From Bacillota bacterium (GTDB lineage Bacteria; Bacillota; Clostridia; Lachnospirales; Lachnospiraceae), in contig JAEZOB010000042.1 of assembly GCA_023414355.1 (NCBI GenBank), positions 1 through 64,000 of the forward strand: a stretch of DNA of 64,000 bases. The letters run 5' to 3'. A program made the translations under genes and the position numbers. Numbering within the stretch: position 1 is the first letter of the stretch; the number at the start of each line of letters is the position of its first letter. Below the pieces are notes generated by a model, which was not told the DNA's origin, made no database searches, and saw only the letters and a list, made by a program, of their open reading frames with translations. This document shows positions 7,234 to 16,808 of this stretch, piece after piece.

Positions 7234-10200
7234 TTATTTATCCAGTTGTCCTTCAATTAAACTGACGGAAACCAGTGCAGAGACACCCTTTTCCTGCATC
7301 GTGATACCGTACAGGATATCCGCTGCAGCCATGGTTCCTCTTCTGTGAGTAATAATGATGAATTGGGTGTCCTTCGTCAGCTTATGCAGATATTTTGCAA
7401 AACGTCCGACGTTGGAATCATCCAGTGCGGCTTCAATCTCATCCAGCAGACAGAAAGGTGACGGTTTTAAATTCTGAATAGCAAATAATAATGAGATTGC
7501 AGTCAACGCTTTCTCACCACCGGATAGCTGCATCATGTTCTGTAGTTTTTTACCCGGAGGCTGTGCATTGATACGGATGCCAGCCTCAAGAATATCCTCG
7601 CTTTCAGTCAGCTCTAAATCTGCCTGGCCACCACCGAAGAGCTCCTTAAACACAACATTAAATTCTTCATTGATGGCTTTGAATTTTTCTTCAAACTGGA
7701 TACGCATCTCAGAATCCAGCTCATTGATAATCTGAAGTAAAGCTTCCTCTGCTTTGATCAGGTCCTCCCGCTGAGTACTTAAAAACTCAAAACGCTCGGA
7801 CAAATTCTTATAATCCTCAATGGCGTTTACATTGACATCACCGAGCTCCTTGATTTTAGCTTTGATTTCAGCGATCAGCTTCTTCGCCTGCGTCAGACTG
7901 ATTTCCTCGTCAATCGGGTACTCTGCTGCTGTAGTATAGGTCAGTTCATATTCCTCCCACATATAGCCGGTTAAAAGATCCGTCTGCTCCATCAGCTTTT
8001 CTTTTTGACCGTTCAGACGGAAGCATTCCTTATCCAGCTCTGTCATACGGGTAGATAATTCTTCGCGTTTTGCGAAGAAGTTCTTATGAATACTGGTGAT
8101 ATGCTCACGCTCCGTGGTTTTCTGCCGGATTTTCTCTTCCAGTTCACTGATTTTTGCTTCCAGTGTTGCAACCAGCTCCTGTGTCTTTTCGATGATCGCC
8201 TGCTTCTCCTCAATCACCTGGGAGGTCTTTGTGATATCTGCTTTCAGAGCAGCTTCCTCTTCGTAAAGCTTATCGATATCCCGTTTGACACGCTTTAAAT
8301 TCTCAAGGATGTATTGGCTATTCTGTTCTAGAGAAGATAATTCCAGCTTATGTGCCGAAACCTTCTCACTTGCAGCCTGTTCCTGTAGGCGTTCTTCTTC
8401 AAGCCTCCTGTTTAGCTGTTCAATTTGAATTTCCTTCTCCTTGTTTTGCTGTGCATTCTGATTCAAAGTTTCTGACAGCTTTGATAAATTATCCTTTAAA
8501 TCTTTCGCCTGCAGCTCAATCTCCTGTAGTTCTCTGGTATATTCCTGATAGACAGCCTCTGCTTCGGATTTTTTTGTCATTTCCCGGTCTAAGCTAAGCT
8601 TTGCTGTATTCTGTTCGAGAAATTTTTCCTGCAGAGCAGTCTTTAATGCTTCTAAATCCTGACGAAGAGCAGCTCTTAATTCTCTGGCTTCCTCCCTCTT
8701 CTTTAGCAGTTCCTTTGTCTGAAGCTCGAGAGCAGCAACCTGCTGTTCCATTTCTTCAATTTCACGGCGACGTCCAAGAAGATTGCTGGCATTCTTATAA
8801 GCACCACCGGAGATGGAGCCGCCGGGTGTCAAAAGTTCTCCCTCCAGAGTGACAATACGAAGGGTATAATTATATTTTTTTGCTAATGCAGTCGCATGAT
8901 CAATCTGATCTACAACAATAATTCTTCCAAGAAGATAGTCGATTAATGCATTAAATTTTTTTTCAGCTTCCACTAAATTACTGGCTATTCCAAGCACACC
9001 CGTCTCTTTTAGCGCCTTGTCGAGATTCGATCCGCTGCCGGAGGATATATTAGTCAGCGGCAGGAAGGTTGCGCGTCCGAACTTATTCTGTTTCAGATAG
9101 GCAATTAAACTCTTGGCAGTTGCCTCATCATCTGTGACAATATTCTGGATTGAACCACCGAGTGCAGTCTCAATCGCTGTCTCATAAGTCTTTTCCACCT
9201 TGATGATATCAGCCACAACACCAATAATACCAGGCTGCTGAGGTTTTCTTTCCATCACCTTTTTAATACTGATACCATAGCCTTCATAGCGCTCTGTTAA
9301 GTTCATCAGAGATTCCAGACGGGATTTTTCGCCAAGATAGCTTGCCTGAAGCTCGTTATGTTTTGTATTGATCGCATCAATCTCGGACTGGGTATCAAGA
9401 ATACGCTGCTCCAGCTGATTGCTTTCCTGCGTATTATTTATAATAACCTCATTCACAGCCTGTAAAGTATCCTGACAGGATTTGATTGCTTCGTCATAAA
9501 GACATTCTTCACTTTTGTTTTTCAGAATTCTCTGATTTAAATCGGCTTTACGAAGAGTATTCTGCTCCAGCATGGTTTCATAACGCTGCATATTGCTTTT
9601 AATACCGGAATTGACATTCAGATGTTCAAAAATCCCGTTATTGCATTCTTCGATTTCCTTCGTATCACGGGAAATGTTCTCTTTAATGCGGTTTAGTTCA
9701 AAAAGAGCTTCCTGAAGGATATCATCCATGTTGGTTATCTTTTCATCGACACCTGATTTTTCTTCAAGATAACCGTTCTCTTCTTTCTTCTTGAGGTCAA
9801 TATCTTTGGTATTGCCGGCAATTCGTCCTTCGATATAGACATCATTTTGTAAAAGCGAGCTGATCTGTTCCTTCAGGACCTTGATTTCACCCTCAGCCTT
9901 TTCCCTGCCGAGCTTTAACTCATTATATGTATTCTTATCCTCTTCAATAACAAGGTCGCATTCCTCCAGCTGCTTTTCGAGACTTAAGTATTCTTCCTTG
10001 GTATTTTCATATTCAAATTTTGATTGTTCGAAATCTGTCGTTGCAATTGTCAGCTTTTCTTCCAGTGCTTCCTTGGAAGAACGCAGTTTATCGAATTCTT
10101 TCAGGAATTGATTTACCTCAAGACTTTTTAATTCTTCTTTCAATTTGAGATAAATCTTAGCGATACCGGACTGCTTTTCCAGGGGGGACAACTGCTTTTC

Positions 10201-10794
10201 TATTTCATTGATAATATCTGTAATTCGGGAAAGGTTCAATCGTTCTTCTTCCAGATTCTTTTCAGCTGCATACTTTCTTCGTTTGAATTTAACGATACCC
10301 GCAGCCTCGTCGAATAATTCACGCCTGTCCTCAGGCTTTCCGCTTAAAATTTTATCAATCTGACCCTGACCGATGATGGAATAACCTTCCTTACCGATAC
10401 CAGTATCCATAAATAATTCATTAACATCCTTCAAACGACAAGGGGAACCATTAATTAAATACTCGCTTTCACCGGAACGATATACTCTACGCGCGACGGT
10501 TACCTCTTCATATTCGATCGGAAGCTTGTGGTCTGAATTGTCCAGAGTGATAGCTACAAAGGCATAGCCCAGAGGTTTTCTGGTCTGTGTACCAGAGAAA
10601 ATAACATCCTCCATCTTGGCACCACGCAGCTGCTTGGCACTCTGTTCTCCTAATACCCAGCGTACCGCATCTGCTACATTACTCTTACCGCTGCCGTTCG
10701 GTCCGACGATACCTGTGATACCGTCATGAAATTCCAGAACAATCTTATTGGCAAAGGATTTAAAACCGTGAACCTCAATACTTTTTAAATACAT
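7234..10794 (-). CDS. smc: Chromosome segregation protein SMC
   Basis: 1186 residues, full length. Condensin ATPase that loops and compacts DNA with ScpA and ScpB, both encoded at about 61-62 kb in this window. The Walker A GPNGSGKSN is at residues 31-39. Long charged heptad coiled coils flank a central hinge (around residues 510-670, glycine-rich 'LEGELLTPGGSISGGAYK' near its end). The C-terminal head has the signature 'LSGGEKALTAISLLFA' and Walker B ending 'LLDEIEAALDD'. AGGAGA precedes the ATG. It follows rnc by 49 bases. Confidence 0.98.
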   Translation of the reverse strand: MYLKSIEVHGFKSFANKIVLEFHDGITGIVGPNGSGKSNVADAVRWVLGEQSAKQLRGAKMEDVIFSGTQTRKPLGYAFVAITLDNSDHKLPIEYEEVTVARRVYRSGESEYLINGSPCRLKDVNELFMDTGIGKEGYSIIGQGQIDKILSGKPEDRRELFDEAAGIVKFKRRKYAAEKNLEEERLNLSRITDIINEIEKQLSPLEKQSGIAKIYLKLKEELKSLEVNQFLKEFDKLRSSKEALEEKLTIATTDFEQSKFEYENTKEEYLSLEKQLEECDLVIEEDKNTYNELKLGREKAEGEIKVLKEQISSLLQNDVYIEGRIAGNTKDIDLKKKEENGYLEEKSGVDEKITNMDDILQEALFELNRIKENISRDTKEIEECNNGIFEHLNVNSGIKSNMQRYETMLEQNTLRKADLNQRILKNKSEECLYDEAIKSCQDTLQAVNEVIINNTQESNQLEQRILDTQSEIDAINTKHNELQASYLGEKSRLESLMNLTERYEGYGISIKKVMERKPQQPGIIGVVADIIKVEKTYETAIETALGGSIQNIVTDDEATAKSLIAYLKQNKFGRATFLPLTNISSGSGSNLDKALKETGVLGIASNLVEAEKKFNALIDYLLGRIIVVDQIDHATALAKKYNYTLRIVTLEGELLTPGGSISGGAYKNASNLLGRRREIEEMEQQVAALELQTKELLKKREEARELRAALRQDLEALKTALQEKFLEQNTAKLSLDREMTKKSEAEAVYQEYTRELQEIELQAKDLKDNLSKLSETLNQNAQQNKEKEIQIEQLNRRLEEERLQEQAASEKVSAHKLELSSLEQNSQYILENLKRVKRDIDKLYEEEAALKADITKTSQVIEEKQAIIEKTQELVATLEAKISELEEKIRQKTTEREHITSIHKNFFAKREELSTRMTELDKECFRLNGQKEKLMEQTDLLTGYMWEEYELTYTTAAEYPIDEEISLTQAKKLIAEIKAKIKELGDVNVNAIEDYKNLSERFEFLSTQREDLIKAEEALLQIINELDSEMRIQFEEKFKAINEEFNVVFKELFGGGQADLELTESEDILEAGIRINAQPPGKKLQNMMQLSGGEKALTAISLLFAIQNLKPSPFCLLDEIEAALDDSNVGRFAKYLHKLTKDTQFIIITHRRGTMAAADILYGITMQEKGVSALVSVSLIEGQLDK

Positions 10795-10843
10795 TCATAG
10801 TCTCCTATCTGATTTATGTCTTCGAAATGCTCTGTAATTCCGA

Positions 10844-11557
10844 TTAACTCTTCTTTAGCTTCTGGATCGCCTGATAAGCAGCCTCTTGCTCAGCTGCCTT
10901 CTTGGTACGGCCTGTCCCTTTCCCGATTTCATCATTACCGAGGCATACTGCAATCGTAAAGGTTTTGTTATGATCAGGACCCTCCTCGGAGATTAATTTA
11001 TAACGAAGCTTTTGCCTGTTATCTTCATTCTGGATGATTTCCTGTAAGATAGTCTTGCTATCGAAAAAGAGGTCTTTATTCTTTACATCTGCCAGAATAA
11101 AATTCCGAATAAACTCTTTTGCATTAGTAAAACCACCGTCAAGATAAATTGCTCCGATTACTGCTTCTAAAGCATCAGAAAGAATAGAATCTCGTTCCCT
11201 TCCCCCGGAGATATCTTCACCCTTGCCTAAGAACAGATACTGACCAATCTGTAAATCCCTGGCACAGGCAGATAACGTCTGCTCGCATACGATACTTGCA
11301 CGCAGCTTTGTCAAGTCACCCTCGGACAAATTCACATATTCCTTATATACATGCTCACTTGTTACGAGCTCAAGGACAGCATCTCCCAAGAATTCAAGTC
11401 GCTCATTGCTTTTTTCTTTACTCATTCGCATTTCATTGGCGTAGGAACTGTGAGATAAAGCATGAAAAAGGATAGAGACATCTGCAAAATGGTATTTTAT
11501 CTTATTCTCCAATGCAAGTATAGCCGCATCTGTTTTTTTGCGTATCTTGATTGCCAC
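10844..11557 (-). CDS. rnc: Ribonuclease III
   Basis: 237 residues. Endonuclease for double-stranded RNA (rRNA and mRNA processing). The signature 'NERLEFLGDAVLELV' and the second acidic cluster 'DALEAVIGAIYLDGG' supply the metal-binding residues. A C-terminal double-stranded-RNA-binding domain ends 'GRTKKAAEQEAAYQAIQKL'. The start is a GTG with GAGGGGG about seven bases upstream; no in-frame ATG occurs until well into the catalytic domain. Part of the plsX-acpP-rnc-smc-ftsY block. Confidence 0.97.
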   Translation of the reverse strand: MAIKIRKKTDAAILALENKIKYHFADVSILFHALSHSSYANEMRMSKEKSNERLEFLGDAVLELVTSEHVYKEYVNLSEGDLTKLRASIVCEQTLSACARDLQIGQYLFLGKGEDISGGRERDSILSDALEAVIGAIYLDGGFTNAKEFIRNFILADVKNKDLFFDSKTILQEIIQNEDNRQKLRYKLISEEGPDHNKTFTIAVCLGNDEIGKGTGRTKKAAEQEAAYQAIQKLKKS

Positions 11558-11672
11558 TCTAAAACCCCCTCAGAATAGTATGTTTTCTTTCCCATTCTAT
11601 ATGAAAAGCCCTTAGATAAGGCTGACCTTATTCCTTGGGCTTTTTCATACTATCTATCATTCGGAATAGTAA

Positions 11673-11903
11673 TTAATTCAAAGCATTTTTTATCTGTTCA
11701 ATCGCATCGGCAACAGTAACGATATTCTCTGCCTCTTCATTTGCAATTTCAATATCAAATTCTTCCTCAATCCCCATGATAATCTGGAAAACATCCAAGG
11801 AGTCTGCTCCAAGGTCATCTACAAAAGTGGTCTCCATTGTAATCTCGTCTTCGTCTACGTTTAGTACTTCGCTAATAATTTTTTGTAATTTTTCAAATTC
11901 CAT
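11673..11903 (-). CDS. acpP: Acyl carrier protein
   Basis: About 76 residues, acidic, with the phosphopantetheine attachment motif 'LGADSLDVFQII'. It carries growing acyl chains in fatty-acid synthesis. Two ATGs two codons apart are possible; AAGGG is better spaced for the second (11903), which gives MEFEKLQKII. It lies between plsX and rnc, the common Firmicute order. Confidence 0.95.
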   Translation of the reverse strand: MEFEKLQKIISEVLNVDEDEITMETTFVDDLGADSLDVFQIIMGIEEEFDIEIANEEAENIVTVADAIEQIKNALN

Positions 11904-11926
11904 AATCATTCACCCTTCTTTTTGAA

Positions 11927-12937
11927 TTATTCGTTTTTGCTAAGATTATTCTTGATTTTATCATTAATATTCTGTTCGGTAAAGGTTACGCACTGAAGGA
12001 TGGAATTATGCACTTCTGTACACTTTGCATTACCGTGAGTTTTAACAACCAGACCGTTCAGACCTAAAAGCGGTGCTCCGCCATATTTGGTGGCATCAAA
12101 ATCCTTTAAAGTCTCTTTTAATGCAGGCTTGCATAACAGAGCTCCGATTTTACTTTTTGTTGTACTCATCAGACCTGTTTTGATTTTCTTTACTAATGCA
12201 GTTCCAAGTCCTTCATAGAGTTTCAGAATAACATTACCGACAAAGGCTTCGCAGACGATGACATCCGCCGCACCGTTCGGTATTTCTCTCGCTTCAATAC
12301 TACCGATAAAGTTGATATCACTGCAGCTCTTTAGCAGAGGGAAAGTTTCTTTCACCAAAAGATTTCCTTTTTCCTCTTCGGCACCGATATTTACGATCGC
12401 TACCCTGGGATTCTTTATGCCCAAAACATTCTCCATATAAATGGAACCCATCTTAGCAAATTGAACCAGATGAGAAGCTCTGGCATCTACATTGGCTCCG
12501 CAGTCAATCAATAAAGAAACTCCATTCATCGTAGGAAGTAAAGGAGCTAGCGGAGGACGCTCCACACCGGCAATTCTTCCGACAATCAGTTGTCCTCCTG
12601 CCAGAACCGCTCCGGTGCTTCCGGCAGAAACGAAAGCATCTGCTTCCTTATGCTTAACCATGTTTAAAGCAACAACAATGGAGGATTCTTTCTTTCGACG
12701 GATCGCCAGGACCGGTGCTTCACAATTTGTAATGATCTCCGGCGCATGTACGACTTGAATGCGCTCCTTATCATATTCGTATGTGCTAAGCTCCTTTTGA
12801 ATTACCTCCTGATCACCAGTTAATACAACCTTGATATCCGATTTGTCTTTGACTGCAAGCACTGCACCTTTTATGATTTCACCGGGGGCATTGTCACCGC
12901 CCATTGCGTCAACAGCAACCGTAATCATATTTTGCAT
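11927..12937 (-). CDS. plsX: Phosphate acyltransferase PlsX
   Basis: 336 residues. Converts acyl-ACP to acyl-phosphate, the first step of phospholipid synthesis in Firmicutes. The characteristic N-terminus 'ITVAVDAMGGDNAPGEII' and 'ASVSAGSTGAVLAGG'-type loop ('DAFVSAGSTGAVLAGG') are present. The open frame extends 12 codons further to a TTG, but GGAG sits six bases before the ATG at 12937. It is directly upstream of acpP with a short gap. No fapR or rpmF is seen in front of it. Confidence 0.96.
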   Translation of the reverse strand: MQNMITVAVDAMGGDNAPGEIIKGAVLAVKDKSDIKVVLTGDQEVIQKELSTYEYDKERIQVVHAPEIITNCEAPVLAIRRKKESSIVVALNMVKHKEADAFVSAGSTGAVLAGGQLIVGRIAGVERPPLAPLLPTMNGVSLLIDCGANVDARASHLVQFAKMGSIYMENVLGIKNPRVAIVNIGAEEEKGNLLVKETFPLLKSCSDINFIGSIEAREIPNGAADVIVCEAFVGNVILKLYEGLGTALVKKIKTGLMSTTKSKIGALLCKPALKETLKDFDATKYGGAPLLGLNGLVVKTHGNAKCTEVHNSILQCVTFTEQNINDKIKNNLSKNE

Positions 12938-13019
12938 AGTAGTCTCCATTCCGCCGCTTTGATAGCGGCTCAAACACAGCCAAAATGACTAAATGGTGTG
13001 TTCTTCATGTTATCATCTT

Positions 13020-13049
13020 ACTATACGTAGTATCACTATGTAATTGTAA
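13020..13049 (-). promoter_or_regulatory. Candidate promoter of the plsX-acpP-rnc-smc operon
   Basis: Minus strand TTACAA (13044-13049), 18-base spacer, TATAGT (13020-13025), about 85 bases before the plsX start. Reasonable sigma-A match in the gap between the cheR terminator and plsX. Prediction only. Confidence 0.45.
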
Positions 13050-13227
13050 GCTAATCTATAGAACAATATACTCGATATTATACTAAAAATCAACCACATT
13101 TTTCGAAAATAACAGGGTATCTGTAGGCCTGAAAAGCGGATGTTAACAGCTATCATATTTATACAAGATAATATAGGACAAATTACCCTTAGGACAATGT
13201 GTCAGCGGATTGTGTAGCTTAGAATAA

Positions 13228-13259
13228 ATTAAAGAAGACCTCCGCTTACACGGAGGTCT
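13228..13259 (-). terminator. Rho-independent terminator after cheR
   Basis: AGACCTCCG (13236-13244) pairs perfectly with CGGAGGTCT (13251-13259) around a 6-base loop. On the minus strand the stem is followed by the T-rich TCTTTAATTT. It lies 12 bases beyond the cheR stop codon and separates it from plsX. Confidence 0.85.
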
Positions 13260-13271
13260 CATAATGCATTA

Positions 13272-14051
13272 TTATGCCTTTTTGTAGAAGAATGACTTAT
13301 AATTGCTATAGCCAATCTGTTGTGCCTGAATGATCTGTTCGGTACTTCCTACAAACAACAGCCCGTCCTTCTTTAAAGCCTTATGGAAGTCAGCATAGAT
13401 TTGATTCTTTGCTTCATCTGTAAAGTAAATCAGTACATTTCTGCAGACAATCAGATCGCAGTTGGCCGGATATTGATCGCGTAACAAATCATGCTGTTTA
13501 AACTCTACACAGGCTTTGATCTGATCAGATATCTGATAGGTTTTATCCGTAACCAGAGTGAAATATTTATTCAATAGATCCTCCGGTACACCCTTCAGGC
13601 TCTTGACATGATACAGACCCAATTGAGCCTTTGACATAACCTGTTTATCGATATCTGTAGCTATAATCTTAATTTTATTCAAGGGCAAGAACCTTGATAG
13701 CAGCATTACCAGGGAATAAGGTTCATCACCGGTGGAACATGCTGCACTCCAGATTTTTAAATCCTTACCGAAGTGCTCTAACAGGTATGGGAATACCTCT
13801 TTTTCGAGAAGCGTCCATTGCTCCGGGTTACGGAAAAATTCCGACACATTGATGGTAATGTAATTAATAAATTCATCAAAGGCGGCTTTATCCACTTTCA
13901 ACCTTTTTACATACTCAGCGAAAGACTCAATCCCATGCTTACTGATCAAGGCCTCGATACGTCTTCTCATCTGACGCTCCTTGTAGGAGTTCAGATCAAT
14001 CTTTGTCATATCATAAATAGATTGTTTAAAGGTCTCATAACTATCCAGCAA
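13272..14051 (-). CDS. cheR: Chemotaxis protein methyltransferase CheR
   Basis: 259 residues. Transfers methyl groups from SAM to receptor glutamates. An N-terminal helical CheR domain ('IYDMTKIDLNSYKERQMRRRI') is followed by a SAM-binding domain with 'WSAACSTGDEPYSLVMLL' and 'CDLIVCRNVLIYF', the family hallmarks. The start is a TTG with AAGGAG seven bases upstream; no ATG is available near the N-terminus. It stands alone, without receptors or other che genes in the window, and follows ispH-rpsA. Confidence 0.93.
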   Translation of the reverse strand: MLDSYETFKQSIYDMTKIDLNSYKERQMRRRIEALISKHGIESFAEYVKRLKVDKAAFDEFINYITINVSEFFRNPEQWTLLEKEVFPYLLEHFGKDLKIWSAACSTGDEPYSLVMLLSRFLPLNKIKIIATDIDKQVMSKAQLGLYHVKSLKGVPEDLLNKYFTLVTDKTYQISDQIKACVEFKQHDLLRDQYPANCDLIVCRNVLIYFTDEAKNQIYADFHKALKKDGLLFVGSTEQIIQAQQIGYSNYKSFFYKKA

Positions 14052-14080
14052 GACAAATCTCCTTTATCTTAGGTAAAGAA

Positions 14081-16036
14081 TTATTCTTCGGTTACTTCAG
14101 CGGGAGCTACTTCCGCTGTCTGCTCGGGAGCTTCCAGAGCCTTCACACTTAAGCTGATCTTCTTATCTTCTTTATTGAATTCTACAACCTTTGCAGTGAT
14201 CTCCTGACCAATTTTTAAAGCATCTGCAGGCTTCTCGACATGCTCTCTTGAAATCTGGGAAACATGTAACAGAGCATCAATACCGGCTTCTAATTCGATG
14301 AAAGCACCGAAATCTGTCATACGTGCAACAGTTCCTGTCACAACATTGCCGACAGCATATTTGGTCTCTGCGTTAATCCAAGGATTAGCTCCCTCGAACT
14401 TTAAGCTTAATGCGATCTTCTCGCCTTGAATATCCTTAACATAAGCCTTTACAGTATCGCCAACCTTGAATACCTTCTTCGGGTTTTCAACTCTTCCCCA
14501 GCTCATCTCGGAAATATGAAGAAGGCCGTCTGCACCACCTAAATCGATGAATGCGCCAAAATCGGTGATATTCTTCACAGTACCTTCTACAGTATCGCCA
14601 ACCTTAATCTTCTCAAATAAATCTTTCTTTAAGGTTTCCTTCTTAGCAACGATCAGCTGCTTACGATCGCCGATGATTCTTCTCTTCTTAGGATTGAACT
14701 CTGTGATTACGAAGTCAATCTTCTCGCCTGCATACTTGGCAAGATCCTTCTCATAGCTGTCGGAGATCAGACTTGCAGGAATGAACACTCTTGCTTCGTC
14801 GATAATCACGCTTAAACCACCGTTTAATACAGCAGCAACCTTAGCGGAAAGAACTTCATGATTTTCGAATGCTTCCTCTAATCTCTTGTTACCCTTTTCA
14901 GCAGCAAGTCTCTTATAGGTTAATGCAACCTGGCCTTCGCCGTCATTTACCTTAAGAATCTTAGCCTGCATTACATCGCCTACAGTTACAACGGTTCTTA
15001 AATCAAGATTAGGTGTATTGGTATATTCATTTCTTGTAATGATACCTTCCGACTTGTAGCCTATATTTAAGATGATCTCATCTTCTTTCACACCCAAGAC
15101 AATTCCTTCTACAACATCACCGTTGCTTATTTTCACTACTTTCTCTTCTTCCAATAATTGTTCGAAACTCTTCTCTGACATAGCGGTATGAACCTCCTTG
15201 ATAATATTATTTGGGGTCGAAGCCCCTGCTGTAATACCTACGTTCTGATAAGATTTAAGCAAACTTAAATCCAGGTCATCTAGTTTCTGTATATAGTAAG
15301 TATTTTCACATTCTTTTTTGCATATTTCATATAGCTTTCTTGTATTCGAGCTACTCTTGCCTCCTATCACAATCATAGCATCGGACTGCCTTGCCAGCTG
15401 ATGGCTCTCCGTTTGGCGCTCCTCTGTGGCATTGCAAATCGTATTTAAAACAAATATATCATAACCCTTTTTTAATATAATTTCAACTAAATCTTGAAAT
15501 TTCTTGTAATTAAATGTCGTTTGTGCAACGATGCAAAGCTTCCTATCCTTGGGAAGCTGAAAGCCTTCTGCTTCCGCTTCATTCTCGATGACCGTATAGT
15601 CCTCCGGCAATTCCGGCTGAAATACATTTTTACACCAGCCGATGATCCCTTCAACCTCCGGATGAGTCCGGTTTCCCATGATGAGAATATGGTACCCGTC
15701 AGTACTTTTATCCCTGACAGCCTTATGTATTTTTTTGACATAAGGACAGGTTGCATCTATAATCTTATGTCCATACGAAGAAATTCTTTCCTGTATGGCT
15801 TCGGAAACACCATGAGAACGTATTATTATTGTTCCCGCCGGCAGTGTTTTTAATTCTTCTGTGTTTTCAACCACAATAACACCCTTATCGGATAAATCAG
15901 AAACTACTTGTTCATTATGGATGATCGGTCCATAGGTATATACACGGTTGCCTTTTTCAAGTTCTTGATAAACAAGATCAACCGCTCTTTTTACTCCGAA
16001 ACAAAAACCGGCGCTATTCGCAACCGTTACCTTCAT
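14081..16036 (-). CDS. ispH: IspH-ribosomal protein S1 fusion (HMBPP reductase plus four S1 domains)
   Basis: 651 residues. Residues 1-285 are 4-hydroxy-3-methylbut-2-enyl diphosphate reductase, the last step of the MEP isoprenoid pathway; the three [4Fe-4S] cysteines are C12, C97 and C201 ('SAGFCFGV', 'DATCPYV', 'NTICNATEERQ'). Residues 286-651 are a complete S1-like protein with four RNA-binding S1 domains (about 303-372, 390-455, 475-545, 560-632), e.g. 'ITDFGAFIDLGGADGLLHIS', and an acidic tail. This fusion is known in Clostridia. The ATG at 16036 has GAGGG upstream; a longer in-frame extension is not IspH-like. Confidence 0.95.
   Translation of the reverse strand: MKVTVANSAGFCFGVKRAVDLVYQELEKGNRVYTYGPIIHNEQVVSDLSDKGVIVVENTEELKTLPAGTIIIRSHGVSEAIQERISSYGHKIIDATCPYVKKIHKAVRDKSTDGYHILIMGNRTHPEVEGIIGWCKNVFQPELPEDYTVIENEAEAEGFQLPKDRKLCIVAQTTFNYKKFQDLVEIILKKGYDIFVLNTICNATEERQTESHQLARQSDAMIVIGGKSSSNTRKLYEICKKECENTYYIQKLDDLDLSLLKSYQNVGITAGASTPNNIIKEVHTAMSEKSFEQLLEEEKVVKISNGDVVEGIVLGVKEDEIILNIGYKSEGIITRNEYTNTPNLDLRTVVTVGDVMQAKILKVNDGEGQVALTYKRLAAEKGNKRLEEAFENHEVLSAKVAAVLNGGLSVIIDEARVFIPASLISDSYEKDLAKYAGEKIDFVITEFNPKKRRIIGDRKQLIVAKKETLKKDLFEKIKVGDTVEGTVKNITDFGAFIDLGGADGLLHISEMSWGRVENPKKVFKVGDTVKAYVKDIQGEKIALSLKFEGANPWINAETKYAVGNVVTGTVARMTDFGAFIELEAGIDALLHVSQISREHVEKPADALKIGQEITAKVVEFNKEDKKISLSVKALEAPEQTAEVAPAEVTEE
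15181..15199 (-). promoter_or_regulatory. Internal ribosome site and start for the S1 half of the IspH-S1 fusion
   Basis: AAGGAGG (15193-15199 on the plus strand as CCTCCTT) is followed 11 bases later by an in-frame ATG (15179-15181). The ATG begins MSEKSFEQLLEEE, which resembles the natural N-terminus of free S1 proteins (E. coli MTESFAQLFEES). Translation from here would give a free 366-residue S1. The full-strength Shine-Dalgarno also encodes K-E-V, so chance cannot be excluded. Confidence 0.55.
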
Positions 16037-16106
16037 ATGTTTCAACCCTCTTTCCATAGCCTCCGTCCGATTAACATTGTTCGGGCTTAAGCTGAGTATC
16101 GGATTT

Positions 16107-16778
16107 TTATTTTTCACTGATATGATATAAGTCCAGTATTTTAGCCACAACCTCATCAATCTGAAGCTCCGAGGAATCGAGATAAACGGCATCTTCAGCC
16201 TGTCTGAGAGGTGCAAATTCCCTGGTCATATCTCTGTTATCTCTCTCAATGATATCCTTCTCAATTTCATCCAAATCTGCAGATAATCCTTTTTCCTTCA
16301 GTTCTGTCCATCTTCTTCTTGCACGTTCTCTTGTGCTGGCTGTCAGATAAACCTTTAAATCGGCATTCGGAAGTACATAGGTTCCGATGTCCCTTCCATC
16401 CATCACGACGTTTTCTTTTGCTGCAAGTGCCTGCTGAAGTTCTACCAGTTTCAAACGAACTGCCTTATTTACGGAGGATGCACTGGCCATATTGCCAACT
16501 TCCTCTGTCCGTATCAGACCATTGACATTCTCGCCATTCAGAATAACGAACTGTTCACCATCCCGATACTCGATTGTAATATCCACATCCTTGCAGGCTG
16601 TTTCAATACGTTTACTATCCGATGCTTCGATCTGGTTTCTTAAAAAATATAAAGCCATAGCACGATACATGGCACCGGTATCTACATAAATGAAACCGAG
16701 CTGTTTCGCAATTCTTTTCGCTATGGTGCTTTTACCGGCTCCGGCCGGTCCGTCAATTGCAAGATTGAAATTCTTCAC
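16107..16778 (-). CDS. cmk: Cytidylate kinase
   Basis: 223 residues. Phosphorylates CMP and dCMP. The P-loop GPAGAGKS is at residues 10-17, with the CMP-specific segment 'DGRDIGTYVLPNADLKVYLTAS' in the middle. The start is GTG with CGGAGG eight bases upstream. It precedes ispH-rpsA by 70 bases, a common neighbourhood in Clostridia. Just upstream of it lies the tandem hairpin array. Confidence 0.96.
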   Translation of the reverse strand: MKNFNLAIDGPAGAGKSTIAKRIAKQLGFIYVDTGAMYRAMALYFLRNQIEASDSKRIETACKDVDITIEYRDGEQFVILNGENVNGLIRTEEVGNMASASSVNKAVRLKLVELQQALAAKENVVMDGRDIGTYVLPNADLKVYLTASTRERARRRWTELKEKGLSADLDEIEKDIIERDNRDMTREFAPLRQAEDAVYLDSSELQIDEVVAKILDLYHISEK

Positions 16779-16808
16779 AGCAATTACCTCCGAATTTCTT
16801 TAATTCAT

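Noticed and set aside
8601..8852. Plus-strand open frames inside smc and other genes
   Set aside because: They are antisense shadows of strongly coding minus-strand genes, without ribosome sites or recognisable products. The same applies to all other plus-strand frames.
16037..16216. N-terminal extension of IspH by 60 residues
   Set aside because: The extension has no IspH similarity, overlaps the end of cmk, and the ATG at 16036 has its own ribosome site.
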